Assembly: GCF_019802255.1 (NCBI RefSeq)
Contig: NZ_JAHYSS010000005.1
Location: 310,001 to 374,000, forward strand
Source of the DNA: Pedobacter polysacchareus
GTDB lineage: Bacteria > Bacteroidota > Bacteroidia > Sphingobacteriales > Sphingobacteriaceae
Length of the DNA: 64,000 nucleotides
Direction: 5' to 3'
The position numbers and the translations under genes were made by a program. Of the stretch, positions 9,119 through 18,524 are shown one piece after another (the stretch's first letter is position 1; every line of letters begins with the position of its first letter). The notes under the pieces are model-generated. The model had not been told where the DNA came from. It did not search any database and saw only the letters and a program-made list of their open reading frames with translations.

Positions 9119-11065
9119 ATGAAAATGCTCCTATTTCGTGATAAAATATATTCGCGTTGGCTGATCCTATTTATTGATCAGATTATCGTTATATGGACAT
9201 TATTTATGTCCTTCCTGCTGCTTCACAAATTTGAATATGTGGAGTTAGGCTATTCAAATTTTGTCATTTATACCTCTTTGTATAGCTTGATTTCAATTGC
9301 CGTATTTATGGTGATGCGTATCCATACTGGAATTATAAGGTATTCTAATACAGAGGATATCATAAGGATATTTATGGCAGTACTGTTCACCAGTATTATT
9401 TTTACCATTACGAGTAACGTCTTTTTTGTACCAGATTTTAAACTCTCTTCAAAATGGTTTCCCGAAGTGCTGATTATTAATTTCTTCGTCTCTTCATCTT
9501 TGCTGATTATGCTCAGGGTAGCAGTGAAAAATCTGTTTTTTTATGTGAAAACAATGGAGCCCAATGATAAGAAAGAGAATATACTGATTTATGGCTCCGG
9601 AAGAGATTCTATTCTGGTTAAAAAAGCGCTGGAGGGAGGAAATACGGATAACTTAAATGTCTTTGCTTTTGTAGATGACAATGCCGATAAAATCAATAAA
9701 CATATTGAGCAGAAAAACGTGTATCATTCTAAATCAATAGAAGCTTTACAGCGGAAATTTAACATACAGAAAGTGCTTTTTGTTGGTGATGATTTGAATA
9801 TAAACGGGAAGAAAGTAACGATTGATAAATGTATTGAACTAGGCATAAAAGTAGTTACGGTTCCGCAATCTGATAAATGGTTATATGGTAAACTGACACC
9901 GAATCAAATTAAAGATTTAAAAATCGAGGATTTATTGCATAGGGAACCAATCGTCCTGACCAAAAACAACATCTTAAGAGAAATGCAGGGAAAACGCATC
10001 CTGATCACAGGTGCTGCGGGCTCTATAGGTTCTGAAATTGTACGTCAGATCGTAGGCTTTAATCCAGAATTTGTGGTGTTATGTGATCAGGCTGAAACGC
10101 CTCTGCACGATCTGCAATTAGAGATTGAGGATGATTTTAAAGGAGCCAAAACTCATGTTGTCATGGCGAATATTCAAAATAGATGCCGGATGAAATCGAT
10201 TTTCGAGGAGTATCAACCTCAGATTGTTTTCCATGCAGCAGCTTATAAACATGTTCCAATGATGGAGAATAATCCTTCAGAAGCCATTTTGACCAATGTA
10301 ATGGGCACTAAAAACATTGCAGATTTAGCCATAGAGTATGGTGTTGAAAAATTTGTAATGATCTCCACAGATAAAGCCGTAAGACCAACTAATATTATGG
10401 GGGCCTCTAAACGCCTGGCGGAAATGTACATTCAATCCCTGAACAATGAGAAAAACCTCACCTTATCGAATGATAAATCAATTGTCCATCAAGCAGAAAC
10501 ACGGACAAAATTTATTACCACCAGATTTGGCAATGTGCTGGGCTCTAATGGCTCTGTGATCCCAAGATTTAAAGCACAGATCGCTCGTGGAGGACCAGTT
10601 GCAGTCACGCATCCGGAAATCACCAGGTATTTCATGACTATTCCAGAATCGGTGCAATTGGTATTGGAAGCTGCAGCTATGGGCAATGGGGGAGAGATCT
10701 ATATCTTTGATATGGGAGAACCCATTAAGATTGTAGACCTGGCTACAAACATGATTAAATTAGCCGGATTAATCCCAGATAAAGACATCAAAATAATATT
10801 TACCGGACTTAGACCTGGAGAAAAATTATACGAAGAACTGCTGCTGGTGGAAGAACAAACTATCTCTACCTATCACCCAAAAATTAAAATCTCAAAAATT
10901 ATAAGCTATAGTATCTTCTACGTACAAAATGTAATTGAAGAGCTGCTGCTGCTTAATAATTCCAATAATGACTTGGCAATGGTTAAGAAAATGAAGGAAA
11001 TTATTCCAGATTTTAAGAGTAAAAACTCAAAATATGAAGACATAGATCATTATATGGTTGGTTGA
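9119..11065 (+). CDS. CapD/FlaA1-type membrane nucleotide-sugar 4,6-dehydratase
   Basis: About 648 residues. The ATG at 9119 was chosen because an earlier in-frame start (9086) would overlap the previous gene and add a non-conserved stretch. Four membrane helices (about residues 15-150) precede a first Rossmann-like region (IYGSGRDS) and then the catalytic extended SDR domain with ITGAAGSIGSEI. The STDKAVRPTNIMGASKR segment has Met in place of the usual Tyr, followed by the catalytic Lys, as in the FlaA1/PglF/WbpM group. These enzymes make UDP-4-keto-6-deoxy-HexNAc, the substrate for DegT-type aminotransferases such as those at 11769-14269. It is the last member of the long plus-strand run. 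Confidence 0.92.
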   Translation: MKMLLFRDKIYSRWLILFIDQIIVIWTLFMSFLLLHKFEYVELGYSNFVIYTSLYSLISIAVFMVMRIHTGIIRYSNTEDIIRIFMAVLFTSIIFTITSNVFFVPDFKLSSKWFPEVLIINFFVSSSLLIMLRVAVKNLFFYVKTMEPNDKKENILIYGSGRDSILVKKALEGGNTDNLNVFAFVDDNADKINKHIEQKNVYHSKSIEALQRKFNIQKVLFVGDDLNINGKKVTIDKCIELGIKVVTVPQSDKWLYGKLTPNQIKDLKIEDLLHREPIVLTKNNILREMQGKRILITGAAGSIGSEIVRQIVGFNPEFVVLCDQAETPLHDLQLEIEDDFKGAKTHVVMANIQNRCRMKSIFEEYQPQIVFHAAAYKHVPMMENNPSEAILTNVMGTKNIADLAIEYGVEKFVMISTDKAVRPTNIMGASKRLAEMYIQSLNNEKNLTLSNDKSIVHQAETRTKFITTRFGNVLGSNGSVIPRFKAQIARGGPVAVTHPEITRYFMTIPESVQLVLEAAAMGNGGEIYIFDMGEPIKIVDLATNMIKLAGLIPDKDIKIIFTGLRPGEKLYEELLLVEEQTISTYHPKIKISKIISYSIFYVQNVIEELLLLNNSNNDLAMVKKMKEIIPDFKSKNSKYEDIDHYMVG

Positions 11066-11108
11066 TCATAAATTTTTATTTTTTAAAATTTCATTTGCTT
11101 TATTGTCA

Positions 11109-11116
11109 TAATTTTG
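11109..11116 (+). promoter_or_regulatory. Possible -7 box for the HTH gene
   Basis: TAATTTTG matches the Bacteroidota -7 consensus TAnnTTTG and lies 58 bases before the ATG. The nearest upstream TTG (11095-11097) is too close to be a standard -33 box, so confidence is limited. Confidence 0.35.
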
Positions 11117-11174
11117 TTATTTTTAATATAGATCTCATCCCTCTAATTCTAGTTAACATATTAAACTTATTTCT

Positions 11175-11564
11175 ATGAATTTAAATGTAGGTCAAGTAAT
11201 TGAACATGTTGTAAGAAAGGATCATATGGGGATCACTGAACTTTCTAGGAAATTACACGTTAGTAGACGAACCATATATAATTGGTTTGATCAAGAGTCT
11301 TTAAGTTTTGATGTTATTTGTAAAATTGGGAACGTCATTAATCATGACTTTTCTAAAGAATTTCCGGATGATTTTGCTCGTTTGCAAGATGAGGCTAGAG
11401 AAAAGAAACTAGATCTGATGAGCAATGAAGAAAGTGCTACGGCGAACTACTCAACCGCCGTAAATTATTGGATGAACAAATACATTAAACTACTCGAAAA
11501 ATACAACGAGCTGTTAAGTCAGAGCTTTCCGAAACAGTATAAAGAAATGAGATCAGACGAGTAA
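11175..11564 (+). CDS. Small helix-turn-helix DNA-binding protein
   Basis: 129 residues. Residues 10-50 form an XRE/HTH-like unit in which MGITELSRKLHVSRRTIYNW gives the two helices, followed by a scaffold helix pair (FDVICKIGNVINHDF). The C-terminal 60 residues are charged and helical (WMNKYIKLLEKYNELL), perhaps for dimerisation. It stands alone, with a gap of over 100 bases before it and a strong terminator after it, at the junction of the two EPS arms. It may therefore regulate this locus; that role is inferred only from position. Confidence 0.8.
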   Translation: MNLNVGQVIEHVVRKDHMGITELSRKLHVSRRTIYNWFDQESLSFDVICKIGNVINHDFSKEFPDDFARLQDEAREKKLDLMSNEESATANYSTAVNYWMNKYIKLLEKYNELLSQSFPKQYKEMRSDE

Positions 11565-11617
11565 TTACTCAACCCCAAAAAGATTTTTATTTAACAACTA
11601 GCCTCAGCTAGAAACTG

Positions 11618-11652
11618 AAAAAGGTGTCCAAATGTTTTGGATACCTTTTTTT
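11618..11652 (+). terminator. Rho-independent terminator after the HTH gene
   Basis: GGTGTCCAAA (11623-11632) pairs with TTTGGATACC (11636-11645) with one G-U pair and a 3-base loop. An A tract precedes it and seven T follow. Confidence 0.85.
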
Positions 11653-11705
11653 ATGTCTGGGCAATCAGCTGGCTTAAGCCTGGATAGGAATACTGATCTT
11701 TTGGC

Positions 11706-11739
11706 AAAAAAAAAAGGATGTCTTTCAGACATCCTTTTT
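11706..11739 (-). terminator. Terminator of the minus-strand wza-wzc arm
   Basis: A 13-bp stem (11711-11723 with 11727-11739) has a 3-base loop. Read on the minus strand it ends in ten consecutive T, 30 bases after the stop of the last aminotransferase gene. It also has T residues on the plus side and may work in both directions. Confidence 0.85.
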
Positions 11740-11768
11740 AATAACGAACAAGGGCAATTACCAAAAAA

Positions 11769-13028
11769 TTAACTGCGGTATGATTTGATAAGTGACAATT
11801 CCTGATGTTTGTTATGCAGCATTTGTGATTGGACAGATTTAATCACGGCATCAATAATGTAGTCTGTATCTTCATCGGTTAGTGTAGGGTAGATAGGTAA
11901 GGAAATTTCACAGGCATATTGTTTATAGCTGTTTGGATAATTCACAATATTATATCCCGTTTTCTTAAAATAGGTTAACATCGGCATTGGTATAAAATGA
12001 ACGTTGACGATGACTCCGAAAGCAACGATGTCTTCAATAATACGATCCCTTTGAGCTTCTGTGATATGCTTAATGCGCATCGGGAAGATGTGATAAGAAG
12101 ATTCCCTGGAATAATCTTTTAAGGTTGGTGGTATGAACCATTCGTAATTACTTAAAATGCTGCAATATTTTTCTGCGATTTTTTTACGTTCAGGCAGTAG
12201 CAAGCGCTTATACTGTTTGATTTGTGCTAAGCCTATAGCCGCACATATATCCGGCATATTAATTTTTAATCCTTTGTAGAGGATATCATACTTCCAGTTG
12301 GCCCCTTTTGATTTCGCATAAGCATCTTTATTCTGGCCATTTAATGAAAAGATTTTGAGAAACTTATACTCTTCATTGTGGTCGAAATTACCGGGTAAGT
12401 TTAAGCAGGCACAGCCTCCTTCAGCAGTGGTAATATTTTTTACAGCATGAAAAGAAAAGATAGTTACGTCGCTGCTTACCGCTGCGGAGTGGCCCATATA
12501 AGTAGAGCCAATGGAGTGTGCGGCGTCTGCAATCAAGAGGATTCTGCCAAGTTTTCGCTGCTCTTCTGAATTCGCCGTAAATAAGCTTCTGATCCTGGCG
12601 CTCCTGATTAATGATTTAATGCTGTTGTAATCACAGGGTAAACCAGCAATGTCGACCGCAATAATAGCCTTTGTTCTAGAGGTAATGGCCATTTTTATGC
12701 GTTGCGGGTCTATGGTAAGGTCGTCAGCAATATCTACCATCACCGGTGTAGCGCCGCAATGTAAAACACATAAAGCGGTTGCACAATAAGAATATGCAGG
12801 TATAATGACTTCATCGCCTTCTTTTACACCAAACCATTTTAACATCATAACTGCACCAGAAGTCCAGGAGTTAACGCAGACGGCAGCTTTAGATCTGGTT
12901 AAGCGCATCACCTCCATTTCCAGTGCCATCACTTTTGGTCCGGAGGTAATCCAGCCGGACTTCAGCGTATCCATTACTTCATTAATTACATTTTGGTCAA
13001 TAAACGGTGGTGAGAATGAAATATTCAT
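11769..13028 (-). CDS. DegT/DnrJ/EryC1/StrS-type sugar aminotransferase (downstream copy)
   Basis: 419 residues from MNISFSPPFI. An in-frame ATG at 13103 that overlaps the preceding stop would add 25 residues not expected in the family. This is a PLP-dependent fold-type I enzyme: the Schiff-base lysine is K197 in SFHAVKNITTAEGG, the PLP phosphate/ring contacts are ADAAHSIG near 168-175, and TSG follows WITSG near residue 30. Relatives aminate keto-sugars on nucleotide carriers using glutamate. The residue-140 to 160 insertion (SARIRSLFTANSEEQRK) is longer than usual. It is the last gene of the minus arm and is followed by a strong terminator. Confidence 0.9.
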   Translation of the reverse strand: MNISFSPPFIDQNVINEVMDTLKSGWITSGPKVMALEMEVMRLTRSKAAVCVNSWTSGAVMMLKWFGVKEGDEVIIPAYSYCATALCVLHCGATPVMVDIADDLTIDPQRIKMAITSRTKAIIAVDIAGLPCDYNSIKSLIRSARIRSLFTANSEEQRKLGRILLIADAAHSIGSTYMGHSAAVSSDVTIFSFHAVKNITTAEGGCACLNLPGNFDHNEEYKFLKIFSLNGQNKDAYAKSKGANWKYDILYKGLKINMPDICAAIGLAQIKQYKRLLLPERKKIAEKYCSILSNYEWFIPPTLKDYSRESSYHIFPMRIKHITEAQRDRIIEDIVAFGVIVNVHFIPMPMLTYFKKTGYNIVNYPNSYKQYACEISLPIYPTLTDEDTDYIIDAVIKSVQSQMLHNKHQELSLIKSYRS

Positions 13029-13099
13029 GATTTTAGGTTTAAGTTGATGAAAGCTTATGATTGGTTTGTTTAATGAAAGAGCAGAACTTCCTGATAGCA

Positions 13100-14269
13100 T
13101 CAATTGATCGCCCTTAAATCATTAATTTCTGTGGCAATTTTGTTGGTCACCTGTACGCCAAAATTATCTGTAGCGACTGGTACTGCATCGGCATAATTCT
13201 GAGTTCTTAAAATGACCCTGCAAATCATGTCCAGGTCAGGAAGTGTTAAAGTATGATAGAGCGGCAGACAAACAATCCTGCGGGAAATATCCTCGCAAAC
13301 AGGCATGGACACCGGATCCACATAAGGTAGGGTAGATAGAGATGGTGAAAAATACCGTCTGCAGTACACTTGGGAAAGTTCGAGTTTTTCCATACACCGC
13401 TGTCTTAATTGTTCCGTCTCAAACAATACCGGGAAATAGGCGTAATTATAATCTTTATCTTTATTCAGCTTTGGAAAACGACCTTTAATTTTCCTTAATT
13501 GCTGGAAATAATGAAGAGACAGGAGTTTTCTTCTTTCGAGGATCTCATCCACATACTTCAAATTACACAAGCCCATAGCCGCATGAAATTCGCAATTTTT
13601 GCCATTTACGCCCAATCCTGCAAAAGTATCAGGACTGCTATGGCCAAAATTCCGGATGTACTGCATTTTATTCAGGAGCTCAGGATCACGCGTGAAAACA
13701 GCTCCTCCCTCTGTCGTATGGAAGAGCTTTGTGGCATGGAAACTGGTCGTAGTGATGTCCCCGTAATCAAATACAGACCTGTTTTTGTACTGCGTCCCAA
13801 AACAATGTGCTGCATCATAAATTACCTTTAATCCATGTCTGTCTGCTATCGCTTGAATGGCATCAATGTCGCATGGATTTCCATAAACATGGGTGGCCAG
13901 AATGGCGGAAGTGCGAGGGGTAATCGCAGCCTCAATTTTAGTCGGATCTATGTTAAAGGTCTCATTGTCGATGTCTACATAAACTGGTTTGCAGCCTTCC
14001 CAAACTATACTGCTCGTGGTGGCAACATAAGAGAAAGGGGTAGTGATAATCTCACCTTTTAGCTCCAATGCTCTAATGGCTAACTGCAAAGCAAAAGTAC
14101 CGTTACAGACGAACAGCATGTGGTTTACATTCAGATATTGTTTAAGTTTTAATTCAAGATCATTTAGTAATGGCCCATTATTGGTGAGCCATTGACGTTC
14201 CCAAATACTGTCTAGATATTCTTTAAATTCTTCTGCTTTTGGGAGAAATGGTTTAGTTACAGGAATCAT
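13100..14269 (-). CDS. DegT/DnrJ/EryC1/StrS-type sugar aminotransferase (upstream copy)
   Basis: 389 residues. Starts MIPVTKPFLPKAEEF, with the substrate-loop motif WLTNNGP near residue 27-33. PLP site residues are in YDAAHCFG (151-158) and the Schiff-base lysine is K181 in SFHATKLFHTTEGG. The family transfers an amino group from glutamate to a 3- or 4-keto nucleotide sugar. It resembles dTDP-4-amino-4,6-dideoxyhexose transaminases, but the exact sugar is not readable. It and the gene after it are distinct enzymes, not recent copies; together they could serve two keto positions or two sugars, with the CapD-type enzyme at 9119 as a source of keto substrate. Confidence 0.9.
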   Translation of the reverse strand: MIPVTKPFLPKAEEFKEYLDSIWERQWLTNNGPLLNDLELKLKQYLNVNHMLFVCNGTFALQLAIRALELKGEIITTPFSYVATTSSIVWEGCKPVYVDIDNETFNIDPTKIEAAITPRTSAILATHVYGNPCDIDAIQAIADRHGLKVIYDAAHCFGTQYKNRSVFDYGDITTTSFHATKLFHTTEGGAVFTRDPELLNKMQYIRNFGHSSPDTFAGLGVNGKNCEFHAAMGLCNLKYVDEILERRKLLSLHYFQQLRKIKGRFPKLNKDKDYNYAYFPVLFETEQLRQRCMEKLELSQVYCRRYFSPSLSTLPYVDPVSMPVCEDISRRIVCLPLYHTLTLPDLDMICRVILRTQNYADAVPVATDNFGVQVTNKIATEINDLRAIN

Positions 14270-14381
14270 AGGATTAGTTTTAAAGGTGGAAATTTATTGC
14301 ATAGCGCAGCGGCCATTTAAGAGGATCATAAATGGACAGGAGGTTTCTTTGAAAAGAAAGTTTTTGGAGTATTTGTCTAAC

Positions 14382-14942
14382 TTATATGGCTGTATTTAGT
14401 ATGATATCAGCAATGGGAACACTGCTCACCACAGCACAGTTCAGATGGTCCAGAACCATCAGGACGTGCTTGCCCTGTACCTTAATCACGGTTCCTTCCT
14501 GATTGTAAAATATGCCGTGTTTTATACGGATACGGTCACCAAGATTTATATCTTGTGAATTGATGATTTCACAAGCTACATTTCTATTCATCAGTTCCTC
14601 GATTTTTTCAATCACACTATCCCTGATTATTGCAGGTTTTCCCATATAATAAATGAAGTTTAATACCCCTAAGGTTTGTCTTACTTTGTATTCTTCGCGT
14701 TCATTTACCCAAACAAATACATAACCGCTAAACAAGGGTAAATCCACAATTTTCTTTCGATCTGCCCATTGATTGGTGATGCTGCGAACTGGACAGTAGG
14801 ATTTAATGTCCTGCTGTTTTAGCAATCGATCCACTTTTTTTTCCCATCTCGGACGGGTATAAACTACAAGCCAGTGCCTGCTCCAGTTGCTCCTGGAGCC
14901 GAATTGATTTTCCATATCGAGAATATTTAATTGTGAAGGCAA
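14382..14942 (-). CDS. UpxY-like NusG-family transcription antiterminator
   Basis: 186 residues. The NGN domain is clear: WLVVYTRPRWEKKVDRLL, then PLFSGYVFVWVN and FIYYMGKPAII. A C-terminal KOW-like segment follows (LGDRIRIKHGIFYNQEGTVIKV). Specialised NusG paralogues of this type (UpxY in Bacteroides, LoaP in Firmicutes) load on elongating polymerase and let it read through long capsule operons. UpxY usually heads its operon, whereas here the gene lies third, after wza and wzc and before the aminotransferases. Its targets may include the plus-strand EPS arm as well; that is inference. Confidence 0.88.
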   Translation of the reverse strand: MPSQLNILDMENQFGSRSNWSRHWLVVYTRPRWEKKVDRLLKQQDIKSYCPVRSITNQWADRKKIVDLPLFSGYVFVWVNEREEYKVRQTLGVLNFIYYMGKPAIIRDSVIEKIEELMNRNVACEIINSQDINLGDRIRIKHGIFYNQEGTVIKVQGKHVLMVLDHLNCAVVSSVPIADIILNTAI

Positions 14943-15032
14943 TAATTAGTACTGATATAAAAAGGACAGAGCTTCGCTACATCACTTACATGATCGTGGT
15001 ATTGAAACACTTATATTAGGGGTAATTATGAA

Positions 15033-17351
15033 TTAGTTTTTTGAGACCTGGTAACCTAAACCGTACCCGTATCCAAATCCTCCATAACCATAGGTATTGC
15101 TGTTCTCAACTTTTGCATCATTAAAGACGACCATAGGGTTAGTCAGTTTTTTATAATACAGAATATCTTTTAATATGTTCAACTGCAGTTTATCAGTATA
15201 ATTGTAACGGATCAGGTAAATGCTGAGATCGGTGTAGGCAGATAAACTAAAAGCATCAGCAACTTGTCCAACAGGGGCAGTGTCTATGATTACATAGTCG
15301 AACCTGCTCTTCAATTCTTCTATTAGTTTTCCAATCTTAGGATGCATCATCAGCTCCGCAGGGTTGCTGGTAATAGGACCACAGTCTACCACAATTAAAT
15401 CATGGTACTTTCTTGAATTCATGAGCAGATCATCGATGCTCACATCGGGATTCAGCAGGTAATCTGTGATTCCGATTTTTGAATTTAAATGGAGTTTCTG
15501 AAGTAACTGAGGCTCGCGCATATCGAATTCCAGTAACACCACTCGTTTATTTACAGAAGCTAAAGTCAGGCCCAGGTTGATAGAGAAAAATGTTTTTCCT
15601 TCGGATTTCATACAGGAAGTGATCAACATCACCTGATCAGGCATCCCATTGTTCATGAAGTTAAGGTTACTTCTGATGTACCTGAATAATTCAGTAATGG
15701 TTGACCTGCTGTTGTGATCTATCATAGTTGCTTCATTTTTGCTGACATGGTTTAATACGCCTAAAACAGGCACGCCGGTCAGCAGTTGTATGTCTTTTAC
15801 GTCTCGTACTTTATTATTGAGTAATGACCTGCCGTAGATAAATGCACCAGGGATGAGGAGACCAGCGAAGCTGGCACATAGGTATATCAATTCCTTTTTT
15901 GGCGTTACAGGTACACTATTGTACGCTGGTTTATCAATGATTTGAGAAGTAGGAACAGTGGCAGATAAGGATAGCGTTGTTTCTTCTCTTTTTTGCAATA
16001 GATATCTATACAATCCGGATTTTACGCTTTGTTCTCTGGTTCTTTCCAATAGCCCGCGCTCCACTGCAGGTACCGAACGGACCTTAGAATTAAATCTTGA
16101 GTTCATGGCCTGCTGACTGTTTCTTTCAATCTGCAAACCCCTTTTGATATTTTGCAGGTTTTCCTGGATATTCGATTTTAAACTTACTAATTGGGCCGTG
16201 AGGTTTTGTACTAAAGGATTGCTTTCCTCAGAACTCCTCAGCATTTTTGCCCTTTCCTGCTGGGTCGCGTTATATTTAGCGGTTAAGTCGTTTAAGGTCG
16301 CATTATTGATGTTTAACGCGCTAGGAACCACATTTAAGTTGTTGTTTTGGAGGTATTTTTCCAAGGAAGAAAGGACGTTGAGCTGGGTATTTGTTGAAGA
16401 CAGCATTTGTCCGTATTCTCCGGATTTAGCCACATTGACAACTGCATCAGCATTGACATCGGTCACCATGTTCTGCTGTTTGTAATTTTCTACATCATGC
16501 TCCACACCGGTTAAATCCTCGCTCAGTGCATTCAGTCTTTTGTCAATAAATTTAATGGTATTCATGGCAATCAGGTTTTTTCTGATCACATCTTCCTCAT
16601 TGTATTTTTTGATGAGTACCGTTAGAATATCAAGCCCTCTTTGAGGAATATTATCCGTTAAACTGATAATTATCGTGTTGGCATCTTTTACAACAGGCAG
16701 CACGACAAGGCCTGTTAAACTATAGGATTCTGCCATGCGATGCAGGTTTTTGAATTTCAAAAGCACTGGAGCAGTAAAATTTTTAAAAGCAGGACCTTTG
16801 CTGACGATAATTTTATAGCCAGATTGTTGTACCACACTGTCGTAAGGCAATGTATACTTGTTCTTATTGTCTGTTAAGATGTACGCTTGATCACTATAAG
16901 GAGTTACTGTCGGTTTTTTAAGGTATCCACTCGCATTTACGCCAATAACACTCACTTTTATCGGTACATTTTTTCCGTAAAGTTCTTTGTCATTTAAGGT
17001 GCCTTTAATAAAATAAGCAGTTTCTAAATTTAGTGCTTTCAGCGTTTTATAAATTAGATCTCTGGAACGCAAAACTTCCATCTCATTGTCTGCTTTGCGA
17101 TCGCTGCGGAACATATTCAGGTCGCTAAATGCACTTTCCTTAACTTGTCCTTCGCCTTTTTGATCGTCCTGAACCATTAAAGTACTGCTTACTTTGTATC
17201 TCGGACTAAGGGTTTGCAGGTACAGAAAACTAGCCCCAAGACATATTAAGAATGCCAGAACAAAAGCATACCAATATTTTAAATACTGCTGTATATTTTC
17301 CCTTAAATTCTCCAGCGCAGTGGGCGTTTGTTGATAAACGTTTGAGTTCAT
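15033..17351 (-). CDS. wzc: Wzc-type tyrosine autokinase and chain-length regulator
   Basis: 772 residues. A cytoplasmic N terminus leads to a first membrane helix (about 27-48), a long periplasmic Wzz/GNVR region with coiled coil (about 270-450), a Pro-rich second membrane helix near 490-515, and a BY-kinase domain. Walker A is readable as SCMKSEGKTFF near residue 580, Walker A' as VVLLEFDMREP and Walker B as VVDCG/VIIDTAP. The tail has five Tyr in the last 21 residues (NTYGYGG, GYGYGLGY), the autophosphorylation cluster. With Wza it forms the trans-envelope EPS polymerase-exporter, in which phosphorylation cycling controls chain length. It starts 25 bases after wza ends. Confidence 0.95.
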   Translation of the reverse strand: MNSNVYQQTPTALENLRENIQQYLKYWYAFVLAFLICLGASFLYLQTLSPRYKVSSTLMVQDDQKGEGQVKESAFSDLNMFRSDRKADNEMEVLRSRDLIYKTLKALNLETAYFIKGTLNDKELYGKNVPIKVSVIGVNASGYLKKPTVTPYSDQAYILTDNKNKYTLPYDSVVQQSGYKIIVSKGPAFKNFTAPVLLKFKNLHRMAESYSLTGLVVLPVVKDANTIIISLTDNIPQRGLDILTVLIKKYNEEDVIRKNLIAMNTIKFIDKRLNALSEDLTGVEHDVENYKQQNMVTDVNADAVVNVAKSGEYGQMLSSTNTQLNVLSSLEKYLQNNNLNVVPSALNINNATLNDLTAKYNATQQERAKMLRSSEESNPLVQNLTAQLVSLKSNIQENLQNIKRGLQIERNSQQAMNSRFNSKVRSVPAVERGLLERTREQSVKSGLYRYLLQKREETTLSLSATVPTSQIIDKPAYNSVPVTPKKELIYLCASFAGLLIPGAFIYGRSLLNNKVRDVKDIQLLTGVPVLGVLNHVSKNEATMIDHNSRSTITELFRYIRSNLNFMNNGMPDQVMLITSCMKSEGKTFFSINLGLTLASVNKRVVLLEFDMREPQLLQKLHLNSKIGITDYLLNPDVSIDDLLMNSRKYHDLIVVDCGPITSNPAELMMHPKIGKLIEELKSRFDYVIIDTAPVGQVADAFSLSAYTDLSIYLIRYNYTDKLQLNILKDILYYKKLTNPMVVFNDAKVENSNTYGYGGFGYGYGLGYQVSKN

Positions 17352-17376
17352 AATTTTATAATTAAAATAGAACGGA

Positions 17377-18129
17377 TTATCTTAGTATAACAGTGAGTAA
17401 TACAGCGGCTGCTGAAACGCAGGTAGATATGATAGGAAGTAAGGTGTTGTTTGAATTGACCTGTCTTTCTTTTGATTTGTCGGGCTCGACATATACGATG
17501 TCATTCTGTTTTAAATGGAAATACGGGGAGTTGTAAGTGTCCTTGTCATTAAGATTTAACCTGGCCATGTTACGTACCCCATCTTCTTCCCGAATCACCA
17601 ATACGTTTTCTCGTTTGCCAAAAACAGTCATGTCTCCAGCCATCCCCAAAGCCTCTAATAAATTAATCTGCTCGCCAGGAACATTTAATGAAGCCGGATG
17701 ATTTACCTCCCCAATTACCGTGATTTTAAAATTGAGAAGCTGTAGATCCACATAAGGGTCCTTGATCTGTTTTCTTAATACCTGGGTAATTAAAGCCTGG
17801 GCTTCTTCCAGACTTAAACCTTCCACTTTTACTTCTCCAATCAGTGGTAGATTAATGTTTCCGGCATTGTTAATCCTGAAACCACCTTTGCTGTTTATAG
17901 GCGTATTACTATTATTTGCATTTGCACTCGCAAATAATACATTATACTCCGTATTTAAGCTGGTCAGAGAGATGCTCAGCTGGTCATTCTTTTGCAGTTT
18001 TAACTGGGCTGCACTTTGAATAAGATCATTGGAGCCTTTGGAAAGGTTGCTAAAATAGACTAGGTTTCTTTGTGGAGCACAACTGAAAAAAATCAGTGAA
18101 ATGAACACAGTAAACGTTAAATTTTTCAT
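17377..18129 (-). CDS. wza: Wza-type polysaccharide export outer-membrane lipoprotein
   Basis: 250 residues. The signal sequence ends at FFSCAPQ, with Cys17 as the lipidated residue. Residues 40-125 form the polysaccharide export (Poly_export) domain, with NNAGNINLPLIGEVKVEGLS as its signature. An SLBB-type domain follows (ITVIGEVNHPASLNVPGEQ). The last 20 residues are a hydrophobic helix (IISTCVSAAAVLLTVIL), as in Bacteroidota homologues where it inserts in the outer membrane. It is the first gene of the minus arm and works with the adjacent Wzc. The 395-base region upstream is shared with the divergent PPK2 gene and must carry the promoter of the arm. Confidence 0.93.
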   Translation of the reverse strand: MKNLTFTVFISLIFFSCAPQRNLVYFSNLSKGSNDLIQSAAQLKLQKNDQLSISLTSLNTEYNVLFASANANNSNTPINSKGGFRINNAGNINLPLIGEVKVEGLSLEEAQALITQVLRKQIKDPYVDLQLLNFKITVIGEVNHPASLNVPGEQINLLEALGMAGDMTVFGKRENVLVIREEDGVRNMARLNLNDKDTYNSPYFHLKQNDIVYVEPDKSKERQVNSNNTLLPIISTCVSAAAVLLTVILR

Positions 18130-18524
18130 TTTGATGGAGGTTAAATGAATTAACTACTTGATATCCCCGGAATTCTTAGAATAAAGTTAGATAAATAAAA
18201 AACCATAAAAAGAGTAGTTGTTCAAGTTGTGTTTTAAATTGTGAACTTGCACACATCTGATTTACGAAACTGCGCAAATTGCAGAATGAATTACACAAAT
18301 TAGTGATAAATAATAGCTATGTTTTCACAGTTACTTTGCAGTCGCTGGACAGCTAAAAATGAATAGTTGTCTGGCATTCCGGAAAAAGAAGGAGCACAGC
18401 GCGTAAAATGAAAATTATTGACTTTTAATTCGAATGTCTATCTCCGTTTTAAATTTAAACACCATTTAATTTAAACATTCGGGATCCAATGAACGTTCTA
18501 TCAAGTAAAGACAAATAATTGCCA
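18130..18524. other. Divergent intergenic region between wza and the PPK2 gene
   Basis: No gene longer than about 30 codons with a plausible start is seen. It must contain the promoters for both directions, but no perfect TAnnTTTG box is found on either strand; TACTTTG near 18333 is one base short of the consensus. AT-rich stretches lie next to wza (18180-18240) and next to the PPK2 gene (18430-18480). Confidence 0.4.
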
